This document shows positions 12,412 to 25,839 of a stretch of 64,000 nucleotides of DNA, piece after piece. The notes beneath the pieces are model-generated. The model searched no databases, was not told the origin of the DNA, and worked only from the letters and a program-made list of their open reading frames with translations. The position numbers were made by a program, and so were the translations under genes. Origin of the DNA: Cunninghamella blakesleeana (taxonomy: Eukaryota; Mucoromycota; Mucoromycetes; Mucorales; Cunninghamellaceae); assembly GCA_017871115.1 (NCBI GenBank), contig JAFCIZ010000007.1:1116001-1180000 (forward strand). The letters run 5' to 3'. The first letter of the stretch is position 1. Every line of letters starts with the position of its first letter.

Positions 12412-13763
12412 AGAAATTTTTAAATTACTTTTTAGGCAAAGATTTGTACATTAACGGAAAAAAAAAATTTTTTGATTATAATAAATATCTACTTATTATT
12501 GTTATTTTTGTCAATAAATCACTTTATTAAATTTTGATATTGATGTTATTAATAAAACTTCAAAATATTAAATATAAATAAATATATCTGCTTTGATCTT
12601 GATTTGGTGTGTAATGAAAATAGTCTGACCTCAACTACTTTATAGAAACTTTCAAAATAAAGTCGTAAATTTTTTTACTTTATCTTCTAACTCTCTTTTT
12701 TTAAAAATTTAAAACAAAATAAAATAGGTTTAAAAATTAAACAATTATAAATAAATCTTAATAGAATATTAAAGAATAATTTATTTATCCAATTTTTAAA
12801 AAAATAATAAGTTAAAATACAATTAGTGGTAGCAGAAAGAGGTTAATCATATATAAATGAAAATGGTCTATATATACCAATGGAATATGAAAAAAAAAAA
12901 AAAATGATTTCTATATACTAAGAGAATAATATTGGGATATAATGGTAATATAATTATATCAGAAATAATGGCTTTACAATAAAGGACTACGCTAATAGAG
13001 TATATATGGCATACAATGGATTTTTTTTGCAATCATCAAGTGAAAAATAGTACAAGTTTATATACATAAGAGGAACATAAAGGTATATTATATGATTATA
13101 ATAATATATAAATAGCTTCATAATTAGGTTTTTATATTAAAATTGTTTTGAAAATAAAAATATTTTCTATAAACTCATTTTATTTATTTTGTTCAATTAT
13201 TGAAAAGGAGTACTCGTCATAATAACTCTATTTTAACACTTAAAATTATAGTCTTATGATGTGTAATCAACCTTGAGCATAATTTTTATTTTATTTTACT
13301 TATTTATTTACGGGAAAATAAAGCTTTATTTCGTATATTTTATATTTGTTTGTTAAGTGCTGATCAAAAAAGTAGAAAATTATTCAGGTGAAATTGGCAA
13401 GTTTCATTTAAAATATAATATTGTAGAAATAAATGCTGACCATATACATATTTTTAACTCTGTTTTAGCCTATCTTTTCAGCAAGTTGTAGCTGAAAAAA
13501 TGAATGAATATATGTGTTCTAATTAGTTCATATTGATGCTATAGATTTTAATATAACACAATATTTTGGTATATACGTAGAGTGACATCAAAGAAAGGTA
13601 GGTATTGTTAAATACTACTCTTGAAATAAATTAATATAATAGTAAAAAAGTATTTAAAATATTGAAAGTAAGTATTAATTTATGACAATGTTAAACTTAG
13701 TGTATTGCCAAACACCATCATGTGAATATATGTAATCTATTTTTTTTTTTTTTTACCTTTATA
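12412..13763. other. Intergenic between convergent genes, nothing recognised
   Basis: AT-rich spacer between the 3' ends of the JmjC and F-box genes, with no frame of coding character on either strand. Confidence 0.6.
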
Positions 13764-16002
13764 CTAGTTTTTATTTTTTCTCTTTTTCAAAAATATATTC
13801 AAGTACCATTTTTTAGTATCCAGATGTTTTTTTAGTTCCATATAATGACTATCATAACGTATTATTGCTTGATCTACCATTTGACTTTTAACATTTATTT
13901 TTACATCAATTGATTCATTGGTATGTTCAGGTGCCATTATGATGCATTCTTTATTTCGACGTAATTCACTCAAATGTATTTGATTCACTGGTAACAATTT
14001 TTTTGATAAAAGATTCTTCCATTTTTGGTGTAATTGGTTAACAATAATCCAAATTCTTTTTAATACGAGTTGATCTAAATCTAAATGAGATAAATCCAAT
14101 ACATATAATGGTGGCAAGTCATTATTTAAAGCTGGCGGTTGTGATATTGCTGCTGCTGTAGGTGATGATAATATCATATTTTCATTTCTATACTTTTGAT
14201 CGCCATAGATATACATATCTTCACAGTACAATCGAGTTAATCGAGTGCATACTTGGCAAATTTTATCCAATCCATTTATAGTACTGATATAAACTTGTTT
14301 TAATTTAAGAGATTCTAGACGATAAGTATGTTTAAGCATTGGAAGTTTGACAATGATATCATACCGCGTAATTTCGAATGATTTTAAAGCAGGCAAAGCA
14401 TCTAGCCAATCAATAATATCTATAACATAAAAATTTTCACCATCTTCTCTTCTATCCTCTTCATCCAAATGTATATAATCAGTAGCCAAGCATGTGAGTT
14501 TTAATGTTGTTAAAAAGGATGAACATTGTTCCAGATATTGAGGCATCAATAAAAGATTTAATAAACAAGAAGGATTTGAGGCCATTATCATATCTAATTC
14601 TGATATATTATGCAAGAACCCTGTAAAATATAAATATAATAGCATTAATATTAGGATGATAGGTTATTCCCTTTTTTTTAATAATAATATATATATACGT
14701 GTGTGTGTGTGTATGTATTTATCCCATATTTATCACTTTTATAACTATATGTATTATTATAATTTAACGCACCATCATTACTATTAACGTCAGTGCTATA
14801 ATAAAGCTCTTTTATATGATTTATATCATCGAAACAAAGTGGGAATCCAATACAGGTAAATTGATTTGGAAAGGATCGTAATCTAGTTAAAAGTTCAACA
14901 CTTGGGCATAATTCCTCAATATCTTCATAGTAAGTATCATCTTGATCCAAAGTATAATTTATTTTTAACATCGATAAATGTTGATACCCAATCAACATGG
15001 AATAAAAAGCATCCCGGTGCTGTTTTAGGATCATTTCTTTTGTTAATTCGCCTGTATCACCGTAATCGTCTGGTGGAGTTAAATAAAGATCAAGACTCGT
15101 TAACATGGGCATCTTTTTTGATAAGTAATCATAGCATTCTTTGTTATTTAAGATGACATGACGAAAAAACAGTCGTTTCATCGGTAACATAGGATCTATT
15201 ATTGTATTAGTTGATTGGTGGTTTTCATTTTCCATGGCTAAAAAACTATAATTTTCTAAATATAATGATTCAAGCTGCGGGCAAGCTGTATAAAGATGAT
15301 CAAACATTGTATATATTGAAATGACGAAAGAGGAATCGATAGTAGAGATACCATTACTAATGCTTAATTCGGTCAAATTATTAAACGTCATGGTTGTTGA
15401 TATAATTGAATTTGCTAATGTTAATTTTTCTAAAGTTAAAGGAAATGGATTATAAAGGCGGGCTATAAAATGAAGTTTTACCAAATGATGGCTATGTTGA
15501 TTTATCCAGTTTTTAATTTTTGCATCACAAGATAATAATAAAGATTTTGAATTTGGTTCTACTTGCTCAGTTTCTGTAATATACATAGTATTTGGATGTT
15601 GCTGCCCCTGTATTGACTCCACTGCCGATGCTGTTGTTATTGCTGCTGTAGTAGCAGGTGTGAGTTCAAAACTAATCATTTCCATAGGTGATAATTGCTC
15701 CATAGTATATTGAATAGATAATAAGTTTGGACATATAGTTTGAAATCTTTCTACCAAGAATATGGTAATGGTAATACCTTTACTGAGTTTTATATGCTTT
15801 GTTAACTGACGATGTCGGCTTTCATTTGTAAGGTATAATTGTAATTGTTTTTGAGTGTAAAAATTAACTTTTTGGTAAAGTAATGAAAGACTTATTTCAT
15901 ACCATTCCCGGCTAACTAAAAGGCAAGGTGCAATATATCTTTGGGAATATAAATTGCTAATGATTAATTGAATTAATTCAACAGAAAGACTATTTATTGT
16001 CA

Positions 16003-16003
<1 letters not shown>
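13764..16003 (-). CDS. F-box protein with degenerate leucine-rich repeats
   Basis: The start MTINSLSVELIQLIISNL is at 16003. An upstream in-frame ATG at 16042 is only poly-F/K encoded by a T/A tract. An N-terminal F-box (about residues 1-45, including LLVSREWYEISLSLLYQKVN) is followed by irregular Leu-rich repeats such as LTELSISNG, CPQLESLYLENYSFL and MPMLTSLDLYL. My best model has one intron, 14772-14621 (donor GTGCGT), joining exons 16003-14773 and 14620-13764 in frame to give 695 residues. The junction is tentative. F-box/LRR proteins recruit substrates to SCF ubiquitin ligases; the substrate is unknown. After the F-box it shares a TQKQLQLYL-type segment with the two other F-box genes in the window. 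Confidence 0.8.
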
Positions 16004-16038
<35 letters not shown>

Positions 16039-16365
16039 GCAAAAAAGGAAAATTTTATTTTCAAATATTAAAAATTAAAACTCAGGATACTGCATTCATC
16101 AATTTTCAAATTTGTTTAAATTGTTTAAAAAAAACGATATAACCATTATTTCTGTATTATAAAATACAATTATTCCCTATTTATATTCATAAAAAATAAC
16201 TGTATTGCTTGAATTTATTTTACGATAAGTAATAAAGATAATAGATGCCGTTGTATAGGTGAGCTTTCATAATATTTAGAGTATATGATATTAGTAACAA
16301 ACCATGAAGTAGCATTGAACTGTATAAACATTTTAATATATTTATTTATATATAATAAGATGATG

Positions 16366-16396
<31 letters not shown>

Positions 16397-16559
16397 AACA
16401 TATTTATATAAAATGTGTTATTAAATTTGATGAATTTGTAAGTGAGAAGGAATATAAATAGCATATATAAAATATTAAAGTGATATGAGAAATATATATA
16501 TATAAGAAGTGAGGATATTAAATATTATGCAAAAAATAAATGTACTTAAGTTAATTCAT
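16004..16559. other. Upstream of the F-box gene; T/A palindromic tract and (TAA)n
   Basis: A block of 13 T then 19 A (16003-16034) abuts the F-box start codon. A (TAA)n run lies near 16366-16395. The remainder is featureless AT-rich DNA leading to the 3' end of the UQCC2-like gene. Confidence 0.6.
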
Positions 16560-17060
16560 TTATTTTCCAAAAAATTTTGCTAGCCCACTTTTCTTATCAT
16601 CCTTTGAAGCTGTTAATGATGACATAAGTGAGGAATAATAATTGGGATTACCGGCTGGTGAAAGGATTTTATCAGATAAAGGATACTATAACAAAAATAA
16701 ATAAAAATAAAAATTTACTTGTTTAATAAAATATAAAATGCATACTAATATATACATACATATATATTTATACATATACTTCATTATTTTGTATTTTATA
16801 TTTTTTTTTATAGTATTTACTTTTTGTTTAAATTCATTATCTAATAAACGTTCAAGAGCATCTAATTGTTTTTTAGCTTCTTTAATATCAAAAGGTTCAT
16901 TTTCATTTTGTAATGGTTTTCTAAAAGTTTCTTCTACTCGAGCAGTAAGTATTTGCTTCATATCTCTATTAGGTCTAACTTTATCTGCTGGCCAATCTCG
17001 GATAAGGCGAAGATAAGAACGATAGAGAGTTTGAATTTCTTTACGAGCTACTTGTGACAT
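16560..17060 (-). CDS. UQCC2/Cbp6-like mitochondrial complex III assembly factor
   Basis: Two exons, 17060-16821 and 16685-16560, give 121 residues, close to human UQCC2 at about 126. The N-terminal block LYRSYLRLIRDWPADK, then RDMKQILTARVEETFRKP, follows the UQCC2 pattern of YRxFLxLxxxWPxD, RDL, and R-VxxxFR. In the known family (UQCC2/MNF1, yeast Cbp6) the protein works with the Cbp3/UQCC1 partner at mitoribosomes to support cytochrome b synthesis and early complex III assembly. The second exon encodes a polar tail ending FFGK. Exon 1 read-through of the intron would give a low-complexity extension, so the spliced form is preferred. Confidence 0.72.
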
Positions 17061-17730
17061 GATAAAGTATTTAAGTTTTAAATATAAAAAGAAAGAGAAA
17101 TAGGCGGAGGATGAAGCAACACCCATATTTTTTAGAAAAGCCACTAAAAAAAGGGGCACCACCAATTCTTTTTCAAAGACAGAATTTGATACCTAATTTT
17201 AAAAAAACCATCCGACTTAGTGTCTTTTTACAATAATATATTTATACCAATATATATTTACGTACATATTTTTCATTATTTTTCGTTTGTTTTTTTAAAA
17301 ATTATGATATGCTGATCAAAGTGCACAAATTTTAATTATATTATATTTTAAACTTTTTATTCCATGTGTTGAAGTATTTCTTGTACTCTGATACAACATA
17401 AAATTATAATGAACTCCGATAATGAATTACACGCTCTGTTCTTATAAAAAAAGACTAGTATTATTATAAAAAAATGATCATATTGCTGTCAATTTTCTAT
17501 TAGTTGAGAATATGATTGTTAGAATAGAGAAACGTTGTCAAATTGGCATTTTTTTTTCATTCTATTCATAAAACAATGAATAATGTTTAGGTATATAGAA
17601 AATTTAAAACAATCTACATAATGAACATCAAATGATATATTTATTCTATCTTTCAATTAGATTATTATAAATACCTTTTTTTTAAAAAAAAAAAAAAAAG
17701 AAAAGAAAAGAAATACGCGTGAATAACAAA
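17061..17730. other. Intergenic between divergent genes
   Basis: Promoter space for the UQCC2-like gene and the Asn-rich ORF. It contains a T8-A16 tract at 17676-17699, just 5' of the ORF. No other gene is seen. Confidence 0.5.
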
Positions 17731-18135
17731 ATGAAAACACATTGTGATCATCTATTATGTCCATGTCTTTATGCTCAATATCATCAACAGCTACAAAAAG
17801 AAAATGAAAAACGTACATTATATGATGATGATGTTTATATGGCTGATGAAACTAATGAAATAAGTGAACAGCCTAGAGGAAAAAAAAGAAAGTTAGTGAA
17901 CGATACAAATATTAATAATCATGGTGGTCATGATAAGCTTTATCAAAACTATAATAGCAACAATAACAGTAATCAAATTAGTAATATAAATTATAGTAAA
18001 AAGAGTAATACTACTAACCAAAACAGTAATACACTTTATAGATATACCGTCAACATTACTTGTAATAATATTCCCAGCAATAACAGTAATGAAATTCAAA
18101 ACACTATTGAAAAATTTACTTTTTCATTTAATTAA
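17731..18135 (+). CDS. Hypothetical Asn-rich protein with basic nuclear-signal-like motif
   Basis: An ATG in the context AACAAAATG opens 134 codons. An in-frame GTG upstream at 17719 is not a likely start in a fungus. The N-terminus has a compact Cys/His patch (HCDHLLCPCLY). A short charged region with PRGKKRKL follows, then about 70 residues dominated by Asn, Ser, Thr and Tyr, ending IEKFTFSFN. No known domain is recognised. Asn-rich frames can arise by chance in AT-rich DNA, but the polar, stop-free N-terminal half argues for a real short gene. It could also be the single visible exon of something longer. Confidence 0.42.
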   Translation: MKTHCDHLLCPCLYAQYHQQLQKENEKRTLYDDDVYMADETNEISEQPRGKKRKLVNDTNINNHGGHDKLYQNYNSNNNSNQISNINYSKKSNTTNQNSNTLYRYTVNITCNNIPSNNSNEIQNTIEKFTFSFN

Positions 18136-18295
18136 TACATATATACATACATTCTATGCACTTTTAAGTATCATTGTAATATATTTATTATTAACTTTTT
18201 AAAATAAAATATGATAATAGAATTTTATTAATGAATGAATGAATATATACAATTTACTACAATGTTAATTTTTTTTTTAAAAAAAAAAAAAAAAA

Positions 18296-18297
<2 letters not shown>

Positions 18298-18331
<34 letters not shown>
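18298..18331. repeat. (TAA)n microsatellite
   Basis: About eleven TAA units directly after a T/A homopolymer block, between the 3' ends of two convergent genes. Confidence 0.9.
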
Positions 18332-18399
18332 TAAGAAATGGAATATTACGTTTTTTTGATATTTTTTTTTTAAAAAAAAAATTAAGTCTATGTGTATAA

Positions 18400-20024
18400 T
18401 TATGTTAAAAATATTTTGCTACTATAAGATTCTTGAACAGAAGAACGTCTACTTGATGAATGCAGCTCAAAATCTTCATTTTCATTATTATTAAAATTTT
18501 CATTCGCCATCATAGGTCTTGGTGTTGTTGAAGAATTAGGTTGACGATTATAAGGGTTAAAAGATGAAGAACGTTTTGTTGGGGTATAATCTTTCATATC
18601 AAATTCTTCAAAAGGAGAAGTTGCAGCCGTTTCATGTTGTTGTTGTTGTTGTTGTTGATCTGATTCATCCATGGATTGCATGATTTGTGCATAGGTAAGA
18701 ACTTGATTACTAGCTAATGGAGGGGAAGGTGATAAGGGTGTTTGATATGGAGCTTGTTGAAAATGAAGATTATCGGAAAATTCAAAATTATTAAATTCAT
18801 GATCATCTTTTAACATGACATCTGATTTAGATTTGCTTTCATACTGACTACTACCACTATACATGTTATTAGATTGAGATTGAGCAGCATTCTCAGTTGT
18901 TAAGGATGTATTTTTTAAATCTGAGGTATCATGACGACCCTTTCGACCATTAGGTTGAGAAGTGACCCAATGGATTGTAATGGTGTTGATTAAGACATCA
19001 ACAAAACAACACATAAGACAGATAGCACCTCTTGCTTCGGCGTTAAATAAAATTAAAATCAAGATATTTCCAAAAGATGCAAATAAACATACAACAGATG
19101 CCACCAATGTACGTTTTGCTACGTCTTGTAATCTTGAAGCTCTATGATCCATAATAATATCTTTATGCATTTTCATTAAAGGCCGAACAAATAAAATAGT
19201 CATATATAAATTGATGATCTAAAATAAATAAATAAATAAATAAAGGTAAGGTGATCATTAATATGATGACGATGACGACGATATTTATTTTCAATTTTAT
19301 TTTTCTCCTTACAAAATCATAAATTATCAATAGATAAGCAGCACTTATGTGAATACCAATAGTACAAGTTCCATCAGGACCAATTTTAGTTTTATGGGTT
19401 CCTACCATAAACGCCATGATACCAGCGTAAGGTAATAGTAAAAGTAAGTGAAATCGATAAGTTTTTGAACGTAATCTTGGTTTATTATTTGCACCAACAA
19501 TCCAAACTTTTTCAATCAACCTATTTAAATAAATATTAAAAAAAAAAAAAAAAAAATCGAATGAGTATTTGATTTGATTTATTAATAATTATGATTTTAC
19601 TTGATTTATTTTATTTATTTATTTTTTACCAACTATAAATAAAAACTTTTGTTCCTGTATAGAAGAGATCACATCCAATATTTGCCAGCATACAAGAAGT
19701 GAAATTACCTATTAGCAAAAAAGAATAAAACATGAATCAACAAGAAGAAGGGCATTGATTTGATTTATTCTATTACGTACCATTGTTAGTTGCAATGACA
19801 GGTAAACCACTAAATAAAAATGCCCAGGAACAAACATATAATAAAATAACTAGAAGCTTGGACAAAGATAAAAATTTATAATCTACATCATAGGTTTTAA
19901 TTCCAAAAAGAACACCTAAAATAGTAACACCTATTAACCCGACAATTTGATGGGACAATTCTATATTATCTGGTTGTGAGGAATAAGGAAAAGACGATCC
20001 TGCTGATATTCCGTGTGCTGACAT
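18400..20024 (-). CDS. Seven-transmembrane receptor-like protein, paralog A
   Basis: Four exons (20024-19781, 19708-19630, 19520-19313, 19218-18400) give 449 residues. Seven hydrophobic segments are visible: VGLIGVTILGVLFGI, LVILLYVCSWAFLFSG, a Cys-containing segment around GCDLFYTGTKVF, YRFHLLLLLPYAGIMAFMV, ISAAYLLIIYDFIINLYM, TLVASVVCLFASFGNILIL and AICLMCCFVDVLINTITIHW. Shared motifs include FGIKTY, LIEKVWIV, MTILFVRPL and a final ITIHWVTSQ. The roughly 190-residue C-terminal tail is polar, with a poly-Q run and the end motif RRSSVQESYSS. I recall similar unnamed 7TM proteins in basidiomycetes, but I cannot name a ligand or a Pfam family. It is tandem with paralog B. Confidence 0.83.
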
Positions 20025-20643
20025 TTTTTTTTAAAAAAAAAAAAAGGAAGAAAGAAAAAAATAGAAAAGGAACAAATGGTAGAAAAAAAAAAGAATGCAA
20101 AAGAAAGAAAAGAAAAGGGAAGAAAAAGAAAAAAAAAAGTTTTTATTATTATTATTATTACTATTATTATTATTATTTATTAAAAACTTTACCTCTCTCT
20201 GAAGCATATCAAAATAATTTTGCGTAACAGTACAGAAATATTCAAACCCCGTATTAAGCTAAATTCAGCTAAATTAAAGTTCATACTAATTATGAGATTC
20301 AGCATTTTATACTATAATCACTTCATAATTTGGCATATTATTTCTCATATACCGACAAAAATAAACAAAAATAATGATATAAACCTTATACGTTTATATA
20401 TACAAATATATGGAGTAATAATAAATTATTATGTTGACGATCGTTATTACTATTAATACTATTACTAAAATTAATGCTAAAGGAAGCAAATATGAACTCA
20501 TCGACAGGAGGTCTGATGAAATAAAGGAGTATAAAACTTTATCTTAAAAAAAAAATTAAGTTTGAAAATGTAACAGGATAAAAGATTATTGGACGAAGAA
20601 AAAAAAAAGCAACAGGCTAATCAAAATGTAACACTGTGATTCG

Positions 20644-20675
<32 letters not shown>

Positions 20676-22860
20676 ACATATTATAGTCATTATTATACGT
20701 ATTATTATACTAATTATCATTCTACAATAATCACGAAAAAAAAAAAAAAAAAATAGTTCTATTTTTAATAATAAAAAAATTTTTTTGGGTTTTTCAAATA
20801 CCAAATTCTCAGCTATGCAATCGGCATCTTAAATTGACTGCTGTACTCTATTTAATTATTACGCTGATGATAAGTAAAAGGATCTTTTAAATACTTTTTT
20901 TTATTATCATAATTATTATCATTTTCATTTTCTTTTTGTTAAAAAATTTTGATGCAAGCTTATCAAAACTATAAACTAGTTTGTGTTCAAAACGCTTCGT
21001 TTTAATCTTTTTAATAAAAAAGATCAAGTTTCGCGTATGACCGATGTCAAGTAGACTTTTATTCGCTCGATCAAAAACTCATTCCAAAAAAATCGAAAAA
21101 AAAATTGAATATAGATTATAATAATAATAAAAAAAAAGATTGTTATAACCCAATAATGAAAAATAATCTATTATCTATCCTTTCTATTAGTCTATTTTGT
21201 TCATGTGTTATTATTTAGTTGTTGATATACAAAAGAAAAGAAATTTGGATTTCGGCACCACCCTTTTTTTTTTTTTTCTCTGATAACCTCTGTCATCTTT
21301 TAAGGATAAATAATTAAACAAAGTTTTTATATAATATTTTAAAAACCAAAACTGGAAAAAGTATTAAAAAAAACCAACCATGTGTACTTTTTTTTTTTTT
21401 TTTGTTCCCTTTTTATTGAGTTGTGTTCATTAAATACATCATTTAAAGGATGATTTTTTTTTTTTGAAACTCAATATTTTTTTTCCCATGTTTATTTATT
21501 ATTTATACATTGATCCTATTATACGTTAACATATAATTTTGAAAATAATAATAAATAATAAGAATTGCGATCATATATATAAGTTTACGTATATATATTA
21601 CTACTTTTTTGTAAAAAAAAAAAAAGTAAATTACTCAAAAAAATCAGTAAATGTATATATGTAATCTTTTATTTTTTTAAAGTAGCAAGATTTTTTTTTT
21701 CTCCACGTGGTTTAAACTCTCTTTTGAAAGGTAAGAAAAAAATATTGACAAGATAAACGCTGCGTATGAACGTTAATTAATGAAAAAAAAAATTTATATA
21801 AGCTAGACTTTAATGGAATGATAAGGTGTTTGATCCATATTATTATAGTTATTATATTTCATTAATGCACCGAGAAAATAAAAAAATAATGTGTAGTTTT
21901 TAGAGAAATTGTGGCAAAAGGGGTTTGATTCAAAAAATGTTAATTCCAATGATGAATGGCTGAATTTTAAAAAAAAATAGAGTTAAAAGAGTAAGTGATC
22001 AACAACCGGAAAAAAGATTAACACTCTCTAGAAAGCATAAACCCTTTTTTTACTATTACTCGATTAATTAATTTCTTTAAATGAAAAAGTAATATAATTT
22101 AATTTATAGTGAAGGAAAATAAAAAATAAAAATACATTATATATCCGACAATTTTAGTTTTCATATGAATCTATATAGTATTTTATCTGGAACATGGGAT
22201 TCATTAAAATCGCCTTTTTTGTTCCTATTTATTTATTTTTTCTCAACATGCACCTTATTATTGTTATTATTATCTTGCTTTTATGAAAAAACTTTATTTT
22301 ATTGTGACTCTGATTCAATTTTGGATAAAAAGTGTGAAAAAAAAAAAAAAAAAACACTTTTATATCATTTGATAGGTTTTATTTTTATTTTATTTTTTTA
22401 TCAATCAAAAATCTTTTACTGCAATAGGTAGGTATAAAATAGTTCTACAGACAGTCTATTTTTTTTTTATTATATAAAAAAAACCACGCATCGTAGTACA
22501 CGGACATTCAAAAAAAAATGATAAACAAACGATTTTTTTTTTTGCTGTCAAATTAAACAATTAAAAATGGACAGGTTCCGTATTCAAGGTTTCATTAATT
22601 GAAAAGATGTTTGATAAAATTCATAATCATAAAAATCATATATAATTTATTAAAATCAAATAGAAATATGTAAAAAGGAAAAGCATAGAAGCATATAATT
22701 TATGATCAATCTACCATAATATATATAAAAAAAAGTATAAATTAAATATTATAAATTAAAAGGAAACGTGGTTATGAGAAAAATATATAAAGTAAAATGA
22801 AAAAAAAAGTATACAAGAAATAAAGAAGTTTAAAATAATAGTGGCGTATATAAATTTGAA
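20025..22860. other. 2.8 kb intergenic region between 7TM paralogs A and B
   Basis: The upstream region of paralog A starts with a T9-A13 tract at 20024-20045, against the start codon. The rest is AT-rich with many homopolymers and an (AT)n run near 20645-20671. An 88-codon frame at 22165-22431 (F/L-rich, interrupted by poly-K) is judged compositional. Confidence 0.55.
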
Positions 22861-23675
22861 TTAATGTAATGGAACTTTTGTCAAAGATTGTTTACTACTG
22901 TATGATTCATGAATAGATGATGATCTACTATGAGCATGATGATCATCGTCATTGTTTTCTGTAATCATAACAAATCGACCATTCGTAAATTGATGATGAG
23001 GTAAATTACCGGATTGGATGGTGGATTGATTAGATTGATTAGGTTTTTTTTTATTACTGCTGCCTTTATCGGATGGAGGTGTATTGTAAGTATGATAAAT
23101 AGGTTCGTTAAATGTAGGAGGATGATAAGGAATAGGCGAGGCAGTTGTAATGATCTGATTCCCTGTAGCAGACATATATTGCGTAGGGGCACCATTTCCA
23201 TAATCATGATTCCATGAGGAATGGTGGTGGCCACCGCCAAATTCACCATACTGTTCGCTAATAAATTCATTTTTGAATTTATTGTTACTTTTTTGGTATT
23301 GATCTGTTGATGTATCTTGATGGCTATTGGATGTCAAAGTTGATCCTTTCATATCTCCGCTATAGTTCATACCTGAAATTCCTCCACGAGTAGTATTCCC
23401 GGTTGGCTGCGTTGTAACCCAATGAATGGTAATGATATTGGTGGCTACGTCAATGAAGCAACAGATAAGACATAAAGCACCTTGAGCTTCACCATTAAAG
23501 ATAATCAAAACCAAAATATTAGCAAAAGAAATCAATAGACAAACAACTGAAGCAACCAACGTTCTTTTAGCGACTTCATGCAATCTAGATGCTCGAACAT
23601 CAACTTGTGCATTTTTATCAATTTTCAATAATGGCCGGACAAATAAAATTGTCATATATAAATTAATGATCTTGG

Positions 23676-23706
<31 letters not shown>

Positions 23707-24497
23707 TAAAAATAGGTTAATTGTCGTTATGATAAAAAAATATTTAAATTTTCTAAAATTAAAAACCTACAAAATCATAAATCATTAATAAAATTGCAGA
23801 TCCAATTTGAAACCCAATAATACAAATACCACTTTGTTCAATTCTTGCTTTGTGAAATGAAAGCTAATATTAATAATAGTAATAATAATAATAATAATAG
23901 GGTCAATAAAATGAAGTAAACATGTTTTAAAATCATTTTGGCTTTTTTATACTTACCAAATAGGCAATAATACCTATGTAAGGGGTCAATAAAAGCATAT
24001 TAAATTGGTAGGATCTAGTTTTCCACCGAGAAGTTCTACTGGCGTTAACAACCCACACTTTTTCAACTAACCAACAATACATAATAAACTTTGTTCCGGT
24101 GTAAAAAACATCACAAGCAACGTTTAAAAAGATACATGAAGTAAAATTACCTAAAATTAAAAAGAATTAAAAAATGAATAAAAAAGCATATCACGATAAT
24201 GGTTTTTTCATTTTTTCCTTTCTTTTTTTTTTTTAAAAAAAAAAAAAGTAAATTACCATTATTAGTTAAAACTAATGGTAAAGCACAAAAAGTGAATGCC
24301 CAAGCACAAATATATAATGATAAAATCAACCACTTTGAATACGATAAATATTTGTATTGTACATTATAAGTTTTGATACCAAAAAAGATGGAGAGAATTG
24401 TTAATAAACATAATCCGATCATCTGAAAAGCTATTTCCACAGGCAATGGCTGAGGTGTAATAATGTATTTGGATACGTCGATAATATACGATGACAT
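22861..24497 (-). CDS. Seven-transmembrane receptor-like protein, paralog B
   Basis: Four exons (24497-24257, 24150-23957, 23863-23771, 23670-22861) give 445 residues. It is the same family as paralog A: FGIKTYNVQYKYLSYSKW, WAFTFCALPLVLTNN, CDVFYTGTKFI, LVEKVWVVNASRTSRW, LLMIYDF, IINLYMTILFVRPLLK, KRTLVASVVCLLISFANI and LCLICCFIDVATNIITIHW. The polar tail contains SEQYGEFGGG, YMSATGNQIIT and RSSSIHESYSSKQSLTK. Unlike A, C and D it has no intron in the Trp codon before the VEKVW motif, and it carries an intron after IGIIAYL. Function is inferred only as a membrane sensor or receptor-like protein. Confidence 0.83.
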
Positions 24498-25793
24498 TTT
24501 GATTGATTGGTTGTTTTCTTTCTATTTAATTAATTATTTATTTATATATGGGGTATAATTTAATATTAGAATTAAAAATAAAAATAAATAAATAAAAAGT
24601 GATGGAAGACAAAAAGAAAAGGAAAAAGAAGAGAAAAGAAAAGAAAGAAAGAAAAAATATTTTTATTTCTGAATTTAAAAGATAAAAAATAATTATTTAC
24701 TCTGATAGGATAGTGCGACCTTTAAACACTAATTTTATACCCAGAAAGGGCTAATAAGGAAATCGGTTTAAGGTTAATACCAAAGTTTTTATTTTGAATC
24801 CAATTAAACTTACTAACAATAATAATAAACAATCATTCTCTCTGTTTTCTTTTTTATTCACGTACAGTAATTATATTAAAAATTGTTAAATAGCAGATTT
24901 AACAGCAGGCCATTATATTTTTTTACTTTTTAAAAAATAAATTCAAGTATAATAATTGTAAAAAAAAAAAATATGATAGATACAAAATAAAAAAAATAGA
25001 AGGAAAGGAATTATTTTGAATGTAAATCATTACCCAATATAATATTATCGCCGTCCATTTTTTTTTTTTTTAAAGGGTACTTTCCTATTTTATTTCTTGA
25101 AAAGAGGAAAAAACCCTTTTTTTAATTATGTTAACGACAATCATCTTTTTAGTTTGTGCTCATTTGTTTCAATTCAGAACCGCGCGAAACGATAGACCTT
25201 TTCATTTATACAATCATCCAAATATGGAAATAACGTTTCCCGGTATATTAATACGATATATGAAAACACCTTTGTAATAATCTACGAATGGGATTGAATT
25301 GTCATCATCATATAATTATTTATTCATTAAGAAAAGGGACTAGATTAATGAAAAACTAATATTATTGTTTTGTAATTTTAAAAAAAATATTAATATTTTT
25401 ATCATCCTTAATACCATTTGGTAGCACAAAAACAATCAATGTTATTTCCCCTAGTACCATCAACCTTAAACCTATTTCATTTTATTTTTAATACTTTCCC
25501 CTTTTTTTTAACATTGATGTGAACCCACAGATGAGCCGATAGAGTGGGGCTAACGCCATCTTATTAATAATATTTCACTTATATAACTAGTTTATCAATT
25601 AGCTATTTTTCTTTTTTTTTTTTTTGAAAATATATGAAATAATAGAAAAATAAAAATATGAAAAAAGAATGAGCAACGATGGCTCGGGCACCAAAAAAAA
25701 TACTAATTCACGTATTTATTTTTCTCAAAGAATTTCATTTTTTTAATTTTTTTTTTAAAAAAAAAACAAATAATGAATAAGGAGTTTGACCAT

Positions 25794-25839
<46 letters not shown>

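Noticed and set aside
17719..17730. GTG start for the Asn-rich ORF
   Set aside because: GTG initiation is not expected in a nuclear fungal gene; the ATG at 17731 is used.
22165..22431. 88-codon plus-strand frame with hydrophobic segments
   Set aside because: Dominated by F, L and a poly-K run from A/T homopolymers; no family match and no splice context.
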